DNA from: Periplaneta americana
Taxonomy: Eukaryota; Arthropoda; Insecta; Blattodea; Blattidae
DNA: 64,000 nt
NCBI RefSeq assembly: GCF_040183065.1
Contig: NC_091120.1
Location: forward strand, 72,256,708-72,320,707
Direction of reading: 5' to 3'
The translations under genes and the position numbers were made by a program. The notes beneath the pieces were generated by a model, which saw only the letters and a list, made by a program, of their open reading frames with translations, did no database searches and had not been told where the DNA came from. Below are positions 42,954-55,463 of the stretch, piece by piece. Positions within the stretch are counted from its first letter, which is position 1; each line of letters begins with the position of its first letter.

Positions 42954-43480
42954 ATGAGTACATGTAAAATGTTACATGTTTGTAGCCAGCTGGAAACGGT
43001 AGGATGGAATAATGATCTAGTGGAGCTACATTTTGATGCAGATTCCATCAATGCTCTGAAGAAGTTCTTCCCAACAACAGCAATTAGTATATGTCATTCT
43101 CATTTTTGTCAAAGTCTGTGGAGAATCGTTCAAAAAAATAGGTTTTGCCTCTCATGATGAAAATGTAAGACACCATGTAAGAATGTGTGATGCAGTAGCC
43201 TATTTATCAATTAAAGATGTGGGAGATGGTTGGTTGGGAATTCGAAGCGAATCACCAAACAAAATTCACAAAACATTATAAACGTACACAATTTTTTGAC
43301 TCTTTTGTTGACCATTGGCTTCAGTCGTTTAGACTTGAAATGCGGAACTGTCATACGCTGCTACATCGAACGAACAATATTGTTGAAAGGTGCAATTCAA
43401 AACTGAACGAAATAGTGAGCCATCAGCATCCAAATACATGTGAATTAATAACGAAATTAATCAGAGGCAGAAATCAGTGA
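42954..43480 (+). pseudogene. MULE-type transposase fragment
   Basis: Block one reads DADSINALKKFFPTTAIS followed by CHSHFCQSLWRIVQK, the CxxHxxQ region near the catalytic centre of MULE transposases. Block two, in another frame, has KIHKTL-like DNA and then FFDSFVDHWLQSFR, HRTNNIVERCNSKLNEIVS and HQHPNT, the conserved RTNNxxE segment. At least one frameshift separates them (about 43150-43215). The zinc finger and earlier catalytic residues are absent. Terminal repeats were not found. Confidence 0.78.
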
Positions 43481-44559
43481 CATCTCTACTCACATCTAAT
43501 TTACTTTTGGGAAGGGAAAAACGAAGGACGAAATATATTAAGTTGGACAAAAGAATTATCCTATCCTGTATGAATATAAATTCAAAAGGAATTTGAAGTA
43601 ATGATTAACAAAATAGCCTTCGTTAATAAATTAGACTAAATTCAATTATTGTTTTAATCTATAAATTTAGAATATTGAAAGACAATTTTTATTACTAAAA
43701 AACTGGAGTTCACAATTTTAAACACGCCAGAATTCTAAACTCTGCAAATCCTAAGACTGGATGAGGTATGAAGGAAAATTGAGAACTGAAGAGGTGAGAA
43801 TGATTTAGTCCTAAGCCACAAAGACAAAACTTTACAGAAGAACGTATTGAAAGTCAAGAATCCAATACTATTGGGTGCGGTATCATAATTTATTCAGCGT
43901 GTATGTCTGTTATTTGTTGAGTAAATGTTACAATATTTTACTAGTAGCTTCCCCATATGAACTTTCATAAAAAAATCCTTTCTGGTAAAAATGTGGCTTT
44001 TGACGATCTCATTCTCACCCCTTCAATTGTATTTCTTTCCTTTTGTACGCAAGTAGAATATCATTACCTACACTTAACTGTACGCAATAACAACTAAATT
44101 TTGCCTGTACGAAACTGGAACGTAAACATCTGCCCCTGAATCACTAGCTTCATTCACAACAGAACATCAGCGCTCCCATGGTAGAAGCCGTCTTAAATGC
44201 TTTGACTTATTTCACTGAAAGCAAAGCTGGATCTTGCTCCCCACGTGACGTCATCTGTGCAAGTGAGAGGGAACAATAGGCTATCTGCGGACTGCCACAC
44301 CATTATACTTTCACCATCTATCCATTAGTCCCCCTTCAGGGGAGGGTAGGCATCACCGTAGTTCCTCAACTCAGTCCCACAAGTTACAATTAACTCAATA
44401 GAGAACCCACGGTGCATAGCGCTACCACCAACAATGAATAACCACATCCACGGGGTCCAAGTTCGGCGGCGGACCACAGCCGAATCTACATCGGAGCAAG
44501 CCCGAAAACTAGGAAAGAAACGGAGTTGTTGATGAAAGAGGGAAGCGTAATAATTATGA
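43481..44559. other. unassigned spacer
   Basis: A GC-richer patch at 44330-44520 might be an unrecognised repeat. No gene motif seen. Confidence 0.35.
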
Positions 44560-44726
44560 TGGCGCAGTGAATCCGAGGTCCAACACCGAAAGTTACCCAG
44601 CAGAATTGGTTCAGGGAAAAACCTCTGAAAGAACTTCAACCAGATAACTTGCCCCTACCAGGATTTGAACCCGGGCTCCCTCTTCTCACAGTCAGACGTT
44701 CTAACCGCTACACCACAGCGGTGGAC
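44560..44726 (-). repeat. tRNA-derived SINE fragment (family 1)
   Basis: Body 'tgaatccgaggtccaacacc', 'agataacttgcccct', B-box 'ggatttgaacccggg' and head 'accgctacaccacagcggtg', minus orientation. Confidence 0.82.
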
Positions 44727-44810
44727 TACTTCCACCATGCAGCACTTCAAGCTCATCTGAACTTAAAAAACGAACGAGTTCTCAGTATTTACATGTATTA
44801 CAGATTAAGG

Positions 44811-45668
44811 CAATGGTTCCCAAATTTTTTGAAGGCGTGACCCAATTTTGGGCGAGACATTTATTTGTAACAGCCAGAGATAAAATAGACGGATTTATTA
44901 GGAAACTTGATTTCTGGTCGACATCACTTGACAGAAAGAAACTGATTCGTTCCAATGTATTAAAGAACTCATGTAAAATTTAGCTACGTACTGTATATCA
45001 TCACAAATACTGAGTTTGTTTTTGTGGCCATGAAATTAAGTTTGCACAATTTTAAACTACAGATTTCTGAGTATTTTCTGGAAGAAATTCAAAACAATTA
45101 TGGCAGTCACAGTTAGGTACTTAATCCGGTTGTAGACAGTTGCATTCAATTGGCTTCAATTTCAAATAAAAAATACTAAGGAAGGACATATTGAAATATG
45201 AACTGATGGAATGTTGTAACTATTTTTTTCGCGGAGTAGTATAGACCAGTTTTGAATCAAACGAAGATAATAATACTTCGAGCTTGCAAAAGAAGATACT
45301 AAATTTTTTATAGTATTTGCAAGTTTATATTTATGGAAATAAGTTTTTAGTATAGGCCTATGATTGCCATCAAAACAAAAGGAAGAAATTGAAAATGCTA
45401 ATAGTTTGTGAGTATATAGTTCAGATTTAAGAAGCTACTTTCTCAATAACAGGCGCATTTATCGCATTAATTATTTCTTACTTTACTTATAACAACTGAA
45501 ACATTTTCTATTTTTAAGTTCCATGTTTCAATGTTGTTTGTGTTTCTGTTTCTAAATGCAACATACATTTATAAGACCTTTTTTATTTATTCTGTCAATT
45601 ACCTCGCGTCTCCACCCAACTCTTTATACGACCTCCTAGAAGGTCGTGACCCCAATTTGGAACCACTG
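44811..45668. mobile_element. hAT-type non-autonomous element, 858 bp
   Basis: Left end CAATGGTTCCCAAATTTTTT and inverted right end CAGTGGTTCCAAATTGGGGT, each followed by a GTGACCC/GTCACGACC block. Near-identical 8-bp repeats GATTAAGG (44803-44810) and GATTAAGT (45669-45676) flank it. CAGTGGTTCCCAAA-type ends are familiar from hAT elements. No transposase frame. Confidence 0.78.
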
Positions 45669-45676
45669 GATTAAGT

Positions 45677-46904
45677 CATCAGTATATTCTGTTAGCTTAG
45701 CAGCTTGTATTTCTGCACTTGTGGTACCTACAAAGCGGAATCTTTACTCACGATGACAAGATTGACAGGTCACGATACTGAGAACAAACTTTAAATTTGA
45801 CGTTGGCGAGAAATTACCAGTAAATTTTTCTAGTAATCTTTCGCTCACGCACAGGCTTATTTTACGAGATTCATACTTTCATTTTCCTCCTAAAATATAT
45901 TATTTTATGGAATTTTATCACACTTATAACTCATTGCCTTCCATGAGCACAAATTCATTAACTTCGTCAGTAATGACCGACTTCAATGAAAAACTAATTT
46001 CTGTTTAAAATTTTCTCCTAAACTCCTATCATTCTTGCCAGCTGCTAATAAGTAGTAGTTGAATTTCTAGCATGATATTGATAATAACTCAAGAAACCCG
46101 AGGTAATAATAGTTTAATATTCGATTATGCAGAAAATGGATGTATTCCATAAACTTTATCACTCCAAACAGTCTTTCGAAGACAAGATGACAAAGTAAGA
46201 GTTTATTTTTTTTTCATTTTGGATGCTTAAAGTAGACAAGAACTTTCTTATAGTGTCCGAATGACGTAAAAATTGAAGGTAAATTAATTTTTAAAAAGGT
46301 GTTCTCCTTCTAGTTTTAAATACATTATAAAATATTAAGTTTTAAGGATATCCCAAGAAACTATCTACTGGCAATTCTGGCATTGCTATCTGTATATTCT
46401 GAATTAAAAACTTGAACATCAAGAAACAAGACAGAGATCTGGATGATGTACATCCTATCCTCGAAACAGACACAGAAGTCAATCCATATGCGTGATGTGT
46501 TCTCGCGGCTTCTGCGCGGATCACTGCTATGACATCTGCAACGAAATGACATGATATAGATTTTTAGGATTGCCACAAATACTTTATTTTTCACGGAAAT
46601 AAATCATTCTGAAAGTATGTTCTGTACGACACAGACTAAATTTGACACTAATTTCTAAGTATCATTTCTAATTTTATTAGAATAGAAAATTTTGTTTTAA
46701 CATGTTAGAAATGTTTGTTTGTTTGTTCGCCTTTGTAATTCTAAAATGATCAAAATTAATAAATTCTTCAAAATAGACGTATCTATAGGAGTTCAATAGT
46801 AGATTCCTCATGTGCTAATATTTACGATATATCCCGAATATCTTGACATCCAGTATTTGTTAATATTAATATACAATGTATTTGCTCAATGTCGTTACAA
46901 GCTT
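45677..46904. other. unassigned spacer
   Basis: AT-rich. Minus-strand open frames at 46342-46594 show no motif. Confidence 0.4.
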
Positions 46905-47115
46905 GAATATGAAGTTGGTTACCAATTTGGTTGATTTAATTATAATGACATTAGTAAATTTCATTTAAGTCATCTCATGAACTATTCATGATTATGCCCA
47001 TGCAACGGTTTAGTTGGACCGGTACATACCGGGACGACATTCCGGGAAATAATAGTGTTTGCACGTTGAAAACATGAAGATGCTAAACTGACACCCAGTA
47101 CAAGAAGCTCATTTG
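46905..47115 (+). repeat. dispersed repeat R, copy 1
   Basis: Shares about 200 bases, including 'gttggtaccggtacataccg'-like and 'actgacacccagtacaagaa' blocks, with 48505-48698 at roughly 85% identity. Its class is unknown. Confidence 0.7.
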
Positions 47116-48002
47116 GCAATTGCTAAATTGATAAGGTGAGTTTGTGTAAATATTTTTTCCCACTAAAACACTGAGTCCATAGGTCTTGTTTCGCTACTCC
47201 TCAAGAAAGTGATATTCCTTCCTAAGCACTCGAAAATAAGTACGTTTTCAGGATTAGTTACCAGCCATTCGCTGTTAAACTTTCACCCATCTAGACCTAA
47301 GTCTAGTAGAGCATTTACTTTGTACGTGTGTACCAGTTCCAGAACTGTGGCTCGGTCTCCAGAGCCTCATTTATTAGAGGAGGATAGACTGTACACCACA
47401 TGCAGGGGAGTGTGGCTACTGTTTAGAAGAGACAATTGGTTACGCTTCACTATCCCCTCTCCTGCCTTCTTAATATATAGCATTTTCAAAGTTACAATTA
47501 ATTTGCTTAACGACATTACAAGCTTGAAGATATTATCTACTAAGTTTCCTTAATATGATCTCGAAGTAGGTTCACTGTTTTGAAATACGATCCTAATATA
47601 GATTTACTCCATTATGTAATACATTTTTATTAAATTGTTTCTATTTTGATAAAAATTGTAATGCAATTTTTCTAATGAAAAAGTATCGATATAGATCACA
47701 TTTAAAATTAAAATCGATTTGTGACACGAATTTTAAGTGCAAACACAAAGTGGTAACGCTGCCAGGATGAAATCAATGGCATACGCTATCAACATAAGCA
47801 TGAGAATGAAGTAAAAACATTAAAGATTGTCATTAACTAGGCCTATCGCCTTATTAGTCTGTTACGGATTTAAGGAAAATTCAACAATGAAGAAGACTTG
47901 AAGTCTTACACAGATTTCATAAAAGTTTAATTAGTAAATGGAGCGTTGCAAAATTCATAGAATGTATTACTTTATCCCCTTATTGTAAATAATATTTTAG
48001 TT
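47116..48002. other. unassigned spacer
   Basis: An open frame at 47209-47553 contains a TSSRTVARSPEPHLLEED stretch that I do not recognise. It may be part of a repeat. Confidence 0.3.
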
Positions 48003-48237
48003 GGTTATTTTACGACGCTGTATCAAAAACTGGGTTATTTAGCGTCGATGGAATTGGTGATACCGAGATGGTATTTGGCGAGATGAGACAAAGGATTCGC
48101 TATACATTACCTGACATTTGCTTTACGGTTGGAGAAAACCTCGGAAAAGTCAGGTAATCAGCCCAAGCGGGAATGGAACCGACGTCAGAGCGCAACTTAA
48201 ATTCGGCAGACGAGCGCCTCAGCTACGCCGGTGGCTG
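48003..48237 (-). repeat. tRNA-derived SINE (family 1-like subfamily)
   Basis: Tail 'ggttattttacgacgctg', body 'tggcgagatgagacaaagg', 'aaacctcggaaaagtcagg' and head 'cgcctcagctacgccggtgg', minus orientation. Body and head differ from family 1 while the tail is shared, as in SINE families with a common 3' tail. Confidence 0.72.
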
Positions 48238-48504
48238 TAACTAATCTCAGCAGCATACCGTTATCAAAGAAGGTACTCTTTTCTTTTCTTCTTTTTCTCT
48301 TCTTCTATATTTAATTAGGGTTTCCCTGTTTATCAGGCCTCATTTTGTGGAAGTATTGGACCAGCTATTGTCCCATCTCATGGGTGAATCTTCTCCCTCA
48401 CGGTCGTCCTTGTTTACAAATTCGTACTAATCTTCCTGGGTCCATTCGTTCCACATGTGCTTTCTATTCTCATTTCCTTATCTTCATCCACTTATGATGA
48501 AGTA

Positions 48505-48698
48505 CCTACAAAGAGTTTTGGTTACCAATTTGCTGGATTTAACGATAATGTCAATAGTAACCTTCACATGCCCATGCAACGGGTTAGTTGGACCGGTACA
48601 CACCGGGACGCCATTCCGGGAAGTAATAGTGTTTACACGTTGGAAACATGAGGATGCCAAACTGACACCCAGTACAAGAAGCCCATTTGGCAATGGAA
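48505..48698 (+). repeat. dispersed repeat R, copy 2
   Basis: See copy 1. In one frame this copy is open over 107 residues (48455-48778) with CPCNGLVGPVHTGTPFREV and KLTPSTRSPFGNG. The same reading can be followed in copy 1 with a stop, so the repeat may derive from a coding sequence. Confidence 0.7.
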
Positions 48699-48847
48699 TT
48701 ATAATATGCACTTTGGCACATCGCTATATTATTATCAGACATCTGATTCTAGGGCAAATGCCTATTTTGTTTCTTTAGGAGAAAAGTAAAAATAATTATT
48801 AATATTTGTGTTTCATGGAAATTGAAAGGTATTCAAAGAGTTTTATA

Positions 48848-51590
48848 GTGCCCTAAAATGCCCTAAAACGGTTATTAGAGCCTAATTTGTTAATATTAGC
48901 CTAAAAATGCCTAACTCACTGTAAAGTTTCGCATTTTACTCTTACTTTTTATAATTTATACATGCATTCACTGCGAAATTTAAGGCATTTAAAAAGTGGA
49001 AAGTTTGCTTCACACCGGCCATGAAACCATTGATAAAGGAAACAAAATGTTTTGAATCTCACGACACTCGCAATAGATTTCACCGAATTTAACATGTTTG
49101 GAGGCATAAATGCCGACAAAGAACCAACCTTAGTTTTGAAGCAGGCAACAATCACAACATGTGCTGCTACCGATTCAGAGATATACTATACTATAAAAAT
49201 GACTGTTTTCGGTCTGAAACCGATTAGCTGTACTGCCCTTCAGAGTGTCATAAAATCACAATTTTTGGAGAAAGAGTGTTTTTGAAATATTTATGAAAAG
49301 TCGTAAAACTGCGAATTAGTAGGGTAAACCGTTACAAAATATTTAAAAGAATGGCCCTCCTAGTGTTAACACTACCAGGAAATGCAACAATAAGTGGAAC
49401 TTTGTATGTTTGTCCAATTGAATCTCAATAACAACGGTTCATTTTAATGCTCGTTAACAGTTGCTCTTTCCCTCACCTTATTTGTGTTGAGAAGTTTTGA
49501 GCGGTAGGACGTTTTCCTGTGAAGTTTAACGCGATAATGCCGAAAAATATAAGTGCAAAATCTACATTGATCCGGCAATGGCTAACAGAATATTCAGAAT
49601 TCACTTATGATGGAAAAATAATATTCTGAAAGATTTGTAGCAAACAGGTATGTAACAATAGTTGAAATATATAAATTCTATTAATTTTAATGAGTAGGCC
49701 TATAATAATTATACATTGACTGAGCTATCCTGAGGTATAATTCTTTTTAAGACCACTACACTTTAACCTTTTAAAGTCCGATAGTTAAAGTATTTGCAGG
49801 TCATTAAAATTTTGATTGTTCGAACCCACTAACTTTGTGATAGAAATACGGCAATACAACAATTAGGATTTTATTTTAATTCAGTTTACTTTACATTTTT
49901 AGATTTCGCAAGAAAAGAAGTGCCACCTAAAGCAGCATGTGCAAGGAGCGGCTCATAAGGCTAAAGCTCAGCAGAAAAATCAACTGCAACAAACTTTACT
50001 AACACACCCTACTTCAATCTCAGCAGCAATTTCTATGCTGATTTAACCAGAGCGTTTGTTGCTGCTAACATTCCCTGGAATGCAATTGAAAATCCGGTTT
50101 TAAGACAGTTTTTACAAAAATACTGCAAACAAAATATCCCATCTGAGTCGACCCTAAGAAAAAATTACTTAGACAGAATATACAATGAAACTTTAGCTTC
50201 CATTCGGGAGGATATAGGTGAATCTTACATATGGGTCTCTGTGGATGGAACCTCAGATCCTATGAATAGGTATATAGCAAATATGGTAGTAGGAAAACTT
50301 AGTCCTGATGGACCTTCGATTCCACACCTCGTATGTGTTAAGGAACTTTCGAAAGTGAATAGCCAAGCCATTGCTTATTTTGTAAATAAAGGCCTACAGT
50401 CTATATACTCAGGTAATATAGACGATTCTAAAGTTCTGTTGTTTTGTACTGATGCTGCCTCATACATGGTTGCTGCAGCTCCACTTCTTAAAACATTTTA
50501 TCCTAACTTCACGCATGTAACCTGTCTAGCACATGGCCTTCACAGGGTTTCTGAAACAATCTGGAATGAATTTCCTCTTGTCAATTCGTTTATTTCTAAC
50601 ACAAAAAAATGTTTTTGTAAAGCCCCATCCAGGATTTCAATATTCAGAGAGAACTTTCCAGATATCCCACTCCCACCTCAGCCGGTTGTTACACGATGGG
50701 GAACCTGGATTCAGTCAGTGGTGTATTATTCTAAGTATTTTAAAGAAGTGGTCACAGTTATTGATAAATTACCTGAAACTGATAGTGCAACGTGTGTGAA
50801 AGCAGTGAAAGATTGTCTGAATGACTCACGAGTGAAAAACGATATTGCCTACATAACATCAAACTTTTCTTTCATACCTGCAAGCATTGAACAATTAGAA
50901 CGTGAAAAAAAATCTCTTTGTAGCCAAATAGCAATAGTAAAGGAAGCTCAAGTGAACATACATTCTGCTTTGGGCGAAACTGGGAAAAAAAGTTAAAAAT
51001 ATGTGGGACAACGTATTAAATAAAAATGTAGGATTTTCATTGTTCGAAAAAGTATCAAGAGTAATATCGGGGGAAAGTGTAAATGTTCCAGTAAGTATTG
51101 ATGTTTCTATTGTACCTAATTTAAAATTTGCGCCTCTCACATCAGTTTCGGCTGAAAGAAGTCTTTCTGCTTTCAAAATGATTCTCAGTGATAAAAGGCA
51201 AAGGTTAACTGTGGAGAATTTAGAAAAAATTCTGGTGGTGTACTGTGCAGATAATTATAATAAAGTCTGAGCATGGAACTGAATTTCAATAACTTAAAAT
51301 GAGTAATCTTGATATCAATAATCATTATTTCATTAGTTTCAATATATTAAATTTGTGCAGCTCTGTTTATAAATATAATATAGTATTCTTTTTTAATGTT
51401 TAAACATACTTTTTTGTGCGTATTTTAGTGTATAACTAAAAATTTCAGTGAAAGAAATAAGTATGATACCTTGATGTGCCTAAAATGCCTATTTTCATTA
51501 AAATAGAGCCTAATTTTACAAATTTTGAGCTTTTTTTAGGCGCCTAAAACTGCAATTTTTAGTGCCTAAAAATCCAATGTCTAATTATTA
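48848..51590 (+). mobile_element. hAT-family transposon with CGGBP1/BED-like zinc finger transposase (decayed)
   Basis: The coding part is at 49537-51270. On each side lie clusters of short repeats: GCCCTAAAA, GCCTAATTT and GCCTAAAAA five times at 48848-48925 and again at 51475-51580. Such subterminal repeats are binding sites for hAT transposases. Exact terminal inverted repeats and an 8-bp duplication were not found, so the limits given are those of the repeat clusters. Confidence 0.7.
49537..51270 (+). pseudogene. hAT transposase, two exons, one nonsense and two frameshifts
   Basis: Exon 1 (49537-49647) starts MPKNISAKSTLIRQWL and leads into a zinc finger. The first finger Cys is now TGA (IIF-stop-KICSKQ). 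A donor gtatgt follows, and the acceptor is at 49901-49902. Exon 2 continues with CHLKQHVQGAAHKAKAQ, completing the C..C..H..H finger as in CGGBP1-like hAT proteins. A one-base shift near 50035 precedes YADLTRAFVAANIPWNAIEN. From there the frame is open to about 50993, covering VDGTSD, LFCTDAASYM and VTCLAHGLHRVSE, then RWGTW. An extra A in a run at 50985-50991 breaks it before WDNVLN. The end carries FAPLTSVSAERSLSAFK and ENLEKILVVYC, the dimerisation region. Only three lesions mean a fairly recent death. Confidence 0.85.
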
Positions 51591-51596
51591 TCCACT

Positions 51597-51880
51597 TAGT
51601 CAAGTCATGTATATCACATTGCTCTCTTATTGACTGATTTTTCTTCTGTCCCACATGGTATTTCCCTGAATCATTCCTAAAACTATTGTATTTATTTTTT
51701 GCTTTCTTCTTTTTGTTTCTGCTCTGGTTTCGGCTGCATATGTCATCACTGAACGTAGTGTCATTGTCTTATATATTTTTTTATTTTTCCCCTCAGTTGT
51801 TATATATTTATCCTCCATGCAATATCTTGTAGGCATCCTGCTACCTTGTCGCCTTCATCAGCTTTCTTCTTTGTGTGGTT
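51597..51880 (-). mobile_element. LINE (family C) 3' fragment
   Basis: The minus strand reads IYKTMTLRSVMTYAAETRAE followed by TMWDRRK, a C-terminal region typical of a non-LTR ORF2 (YAAETR and WDR motifs). Confidence 0.7.
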
Positions 51881-52139
51881 TCGAAATATGACCACACTTA
51901 ACATATTACAATAGAATTCAGTGGCTGCCAAATTGTGTCATTATTCGACAGTTTTTAAGCTCATATCAGTGAAGTTAGTCGTGGTGTTTAAAAGTAGGCT
52001 ATATCCTTACAATTTTCGGTTTTCTCTTTTAATAATAGCCTATTATTGTCATTTGGCCACCTTACGCGGACTGTGCAGACAGTTTAGTTGTGGAATCTCT
52101 TGTCATTCGACCATGAGGGAGATGAGTTAAACTTCTTTG
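51881..52139. other. unassigned
   Basis: Nothing recognised. Confidence 0.3.
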
Positions 52140-52440
52140 CCCTCGTTGGCTGGCCGGCTTTACGAAGGCTGGACCAGTGACGAGTCCGTACACTTAGAAA
52201 CGCTTTGGCCCATTGTTAGCCCTATAGGCCTATCTGAGATGATTGTCTAAGTCCGACAGGTAGCCTGAGTGGTATCCAAAACTGACAGGTGAGTCATCAT
52301 GTCTCAGCCTCTGAGAGAGAGAGACAGATCCCGCTTCTCGGACGAGTAGCGTGATAAGCTCCATGAGCCCGGAGCCTCAAGTCCTTTCTATATCAAGATG
52401 GTAAACCCGTACCACCCCCAAGATTTCATCCCAGCCTATT
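52140..52440 (+). repeat. probable SINE-like repeat, unidentified family
   Basis: A GC-richer block with 'cctcgttggctggccggctt', 'tgagtcatcatgtctcagcc' and an A-rich end at 52455-52475. The composition and tail suggest a retroposon. There is no second copy in the window. Confidence 0.4.
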
Positions 52441-52508
52441 TTTACTATTGTAGATGATAAATAAAATAAAAGAGAGACGGACATTGTTCGTGTAATGATA
52501 GAGGGAAA

Positions 52509-52629
52509 TGGTAGTACCCCGAGATAACGTCGCTTCTGTCCATCACAAATTCTATCGCGATCTAGCCGGGAATCGAACCCAAGTAGCTAGGATAGAAGAA
52601 CAGCGCGATAACACTCAGCCACAGACACG
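52509..52629 (-). repeat. tRNA-derived SINE head, Leu/Ser-type arrangement
   Basis: The minus strand reads an A box 'tggctgagtgtt', then about 35 bases, then a B box 'gggttcgattcccgg'. The long A-to-B spacing resembles a class II tRNA with a long variable arm. The acceptor stem does not close. Confidence 0.6.
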
Positions 52630-52639
52630 GTTTGCTTGC

Positions 52640-54031
52640 CCTTGTCTTATATCACCCACTAAAACAATGAACTGGCTCTGATTCAGTGATATTCAGCCCT
52701 CTCCATCACAAGAAGCTACAGATCCTGGCAAGTTTAGCTAAACTTTTGTCATTGATATAGAGAATTTTTCTCACACCCCTTCTGGATTTATAACCGAAAA
52801 GCCGAAAAAAAAAAATGGAACCCGGTATCCTGTTCAGATTTTATCATTATGCAAGGAGGAAGTGGTCAATGACCGTGATGTTACTACACAGTGTGGACAA
52901 TACTGCAGCAGTTTGTTTTCCTGTTTGTGAATTCACATAATATTCTATTGATTTTAGCCATGGTCACGAGATGATTGTGTATAAGTTGATTAAATTCCCG
53001 GCACTAGGATCCGCAGCTCATTTCTCTTTTGCAGAAAATAATGACAGAAACAAGTTATTAAGTACAGCAACTGAAACAGATTTAAATTTAAAACGTGTAC
53101 GCTATAAAGCATCTTTACACTATACAATATTAGGTTTCAGTGTTATTTCGTTCAAAATTAAGTGTAAACAAATTAACTTCAACCGAACAGGAATGGGGTT
53201 AATGCAGTTAAGGACATTTTCCCGTTTTTGAAGATGTCAGTGATGTTATCAGACGGGACTATGACATGGTTATTTAAAATGTATTAGTTCCCAGAGCATT
53301 ATTCGGATCCTGATTACAGCCGTTGTCTCATAATGATATATTTTTATAATAATATTAATAAAATTATAATTATTACAATAAATATTATTATATTTTATTT
53401 TATAATTGGGATATGGTGGATGAGGGCAATTTGAGTATAAGTTACAATTTACTGAATAACACTTAATTTAATCTTCAAACACATGTCAATTTAATATATA
53501 TTATCAATTTCACAACTGCCTGTCATGAAGTGTTAGAAATTTGTGTTAATCACAATGATACAGTCTGCTGAAAAAAACACTGTTTCTTGTTTACCAGTCC
53601 ATGAAATGACCCACCATATTCAAAGCAATATTGTTGAGAAACCATCTATAATAGGTCTACAGTATAACCAAATTCATGCATGTATACATTACACATGTAC
53701 AGAACATGTTTTAATAGGCCTAATTGTAATGATTAATAGTTTGTTAGTAAATGACAATTTACAAACGTATGTTAACTAGGGTATTATTATAGGTTAATTG
53801 AGTACCTAACCTAGTTTTCGTTCCAGATCATGCCACGTACACAAATTATGAATTGGTGAAAGATAAATGTTTTTTGACCCTGGTTTTAATTGGAGATATT
53901 TTAAGTTTACAAGATAACCCTTATCAGCAACTTTAGTTTGACTGAAATTATTTTTATCTTTTTAGGTCTAATTAAAATTTTTAATGCCAACCTAACTTTT
54001 ACAGTCTGTTCCTAGATACATACACTAACCA
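52640..54031. other. unassigned spacer
   Basis: AT-rich, with an open frame at 52971-53231 lacking known motifs. Confidence 0.4.
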
Positions 54032-54810
54032 GTGGTTGGGATATTATTCGATTTAACAAGGTCTTTAAAGTATGCTTTACTTCAATACTACACATTATAC
54101 CCAAATTTCAGTAGAGAATCTGTTCGCAGAATATTGAAATCTGCAGGTTTTCACTCCTACAAATTACAGCATTTACACACAATGCAAGAAAAGGATCCAC
54201 TCAAGAGGCGAACATATTGCAACTGGATCACACAGCGTTTGCGTACTGATCGATCCTTCCTTCAGGATGTTCTGTTCAGTGACGAATGCTTATTCTTTCT
54301 GGATGGGCACCCTCATGCACAAAATGCACGATACTTATCCATAGAAAACCCAAGATGGATGCATGAAGCTAACAAGCCTGGTGTGATGTGAATTACTAGG
54401 TAATATGGTTGTGGAACCATATTCCTTTGATGGAAATGTAAATCAACACATATAGCCTATGGTGAGTTACTGCACAGCACTGTAATGGAATTTCTATATG
54501 ATTTAACACTGAACAAACGGATAAGAATGTGGTTTCAACAAGATGGGGCTACCGGTGTGCACTGGATTGGACGAGGTGGACCTCAGTTATGGCCTCCACG
54601 GTCACCAGACCTCACACACCTGGATTTCTTTCTATGAGGATTTGTAAAACAGCACGTTTTTCGGACAGAGCCTACACATTTATAGATGACTTGAAACACT
54701 TGAAGATGTGTTATCCAGCACATCCCACCTGTAACACTTTTAAGCGCGACAGAAGGACGTCAATATCTAGTGAGGCACTGTCTTCAAGTAAATGGAACAC
54801 ATTTTGAACA
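54032..54810 (+). pseudogene. Tc1/mariner-superfamily transposase remnant, copy 1
   Basis: The order of motifs is that of an IS630/mariner-like enzyme: ESVRRILKSAGFHSYK (helix-turn-helix end), FLQDVLFSDECLFFLDG (first catalytic Asp), ARYLSIENPRWMHEANKPGVM, WFQQDGAT (second Asp), LWPPRSPDLTHLDFF (third acidic position) and FKRDR..-shifted C-terminus ending TFEHLR-like. Stops occur at 54389 and after FFL; frames shift several times. The N-terminal half is missing. Confidence 0.8.
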
Positions 54811-54939
54811 TCTGCGATAGTGAACATTACTGTATACAATTGTATTCCAATTAGAGTAATGTTTCCCATTTGTCAACAGACTTCTATGTCCCACGGTATT
54901 TAGGAATGATAAGACTAATTTTTATTTTGCGTTTTAAGC

Positions 54940-55135
54940 TATTGCTGCTCATTTTAAGAGAAAATGCTTATTTTCGCCTTTATTGCTCATTAAAAGTAAA
55001 CTGAAAGTATATTTATTTCCTATGTTGAGTGTTGTTAACCAGAATTTAGTTAGCTTAAATTTATTGTGCTTATGTGCGAGTTCATGTTGACTATTCCACA
55101 ATTGTACCCCTCTATAGTGCTTATTTTATTATATA
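54940..55135. repeat. reiterated GCTTATTTT / GCTCATT motifs
   Basis: Several copies of (T)GCT(T/C)ATTTT within 200 bases, resembling those at 4380-5030. Possibly one end of a related non-autonomous element. Confidence 0.35.
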
Positions 55136-55463
55136 AACGAATTACTAGTATCTTAAAATCTCCCCTCGCCTACCCAAATGTGTCGGTCACTAGTGAAAAG
55201 TTTGAATGTGTATTGACTGTAAATACATTATAGAAAATGAAACAAATCTGTCAAATAATAAAAGGTGATACAACAGTTGTAGTAAAAGTCCGTTTACAGA
55301 GCCTATTTGCTTCAAACATGCTCCAGTTACGCTAGTTGAAGTAGAACGACGATCTTTTTCTGTCATAAAAGCTGTTCTATCCGACCACAGAATCTAAAAT
55401 TGTACAGTACTTTGTGGTATGCGCAAACAATAGTGACGCGTGTTGCCATCAAACATGTTATGT

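Noticed and set aside
49052-49285. Host exon before the hAT coding region
   Set aside because: No splice context and no homology recognised; it lies within the presumed transposon limits.
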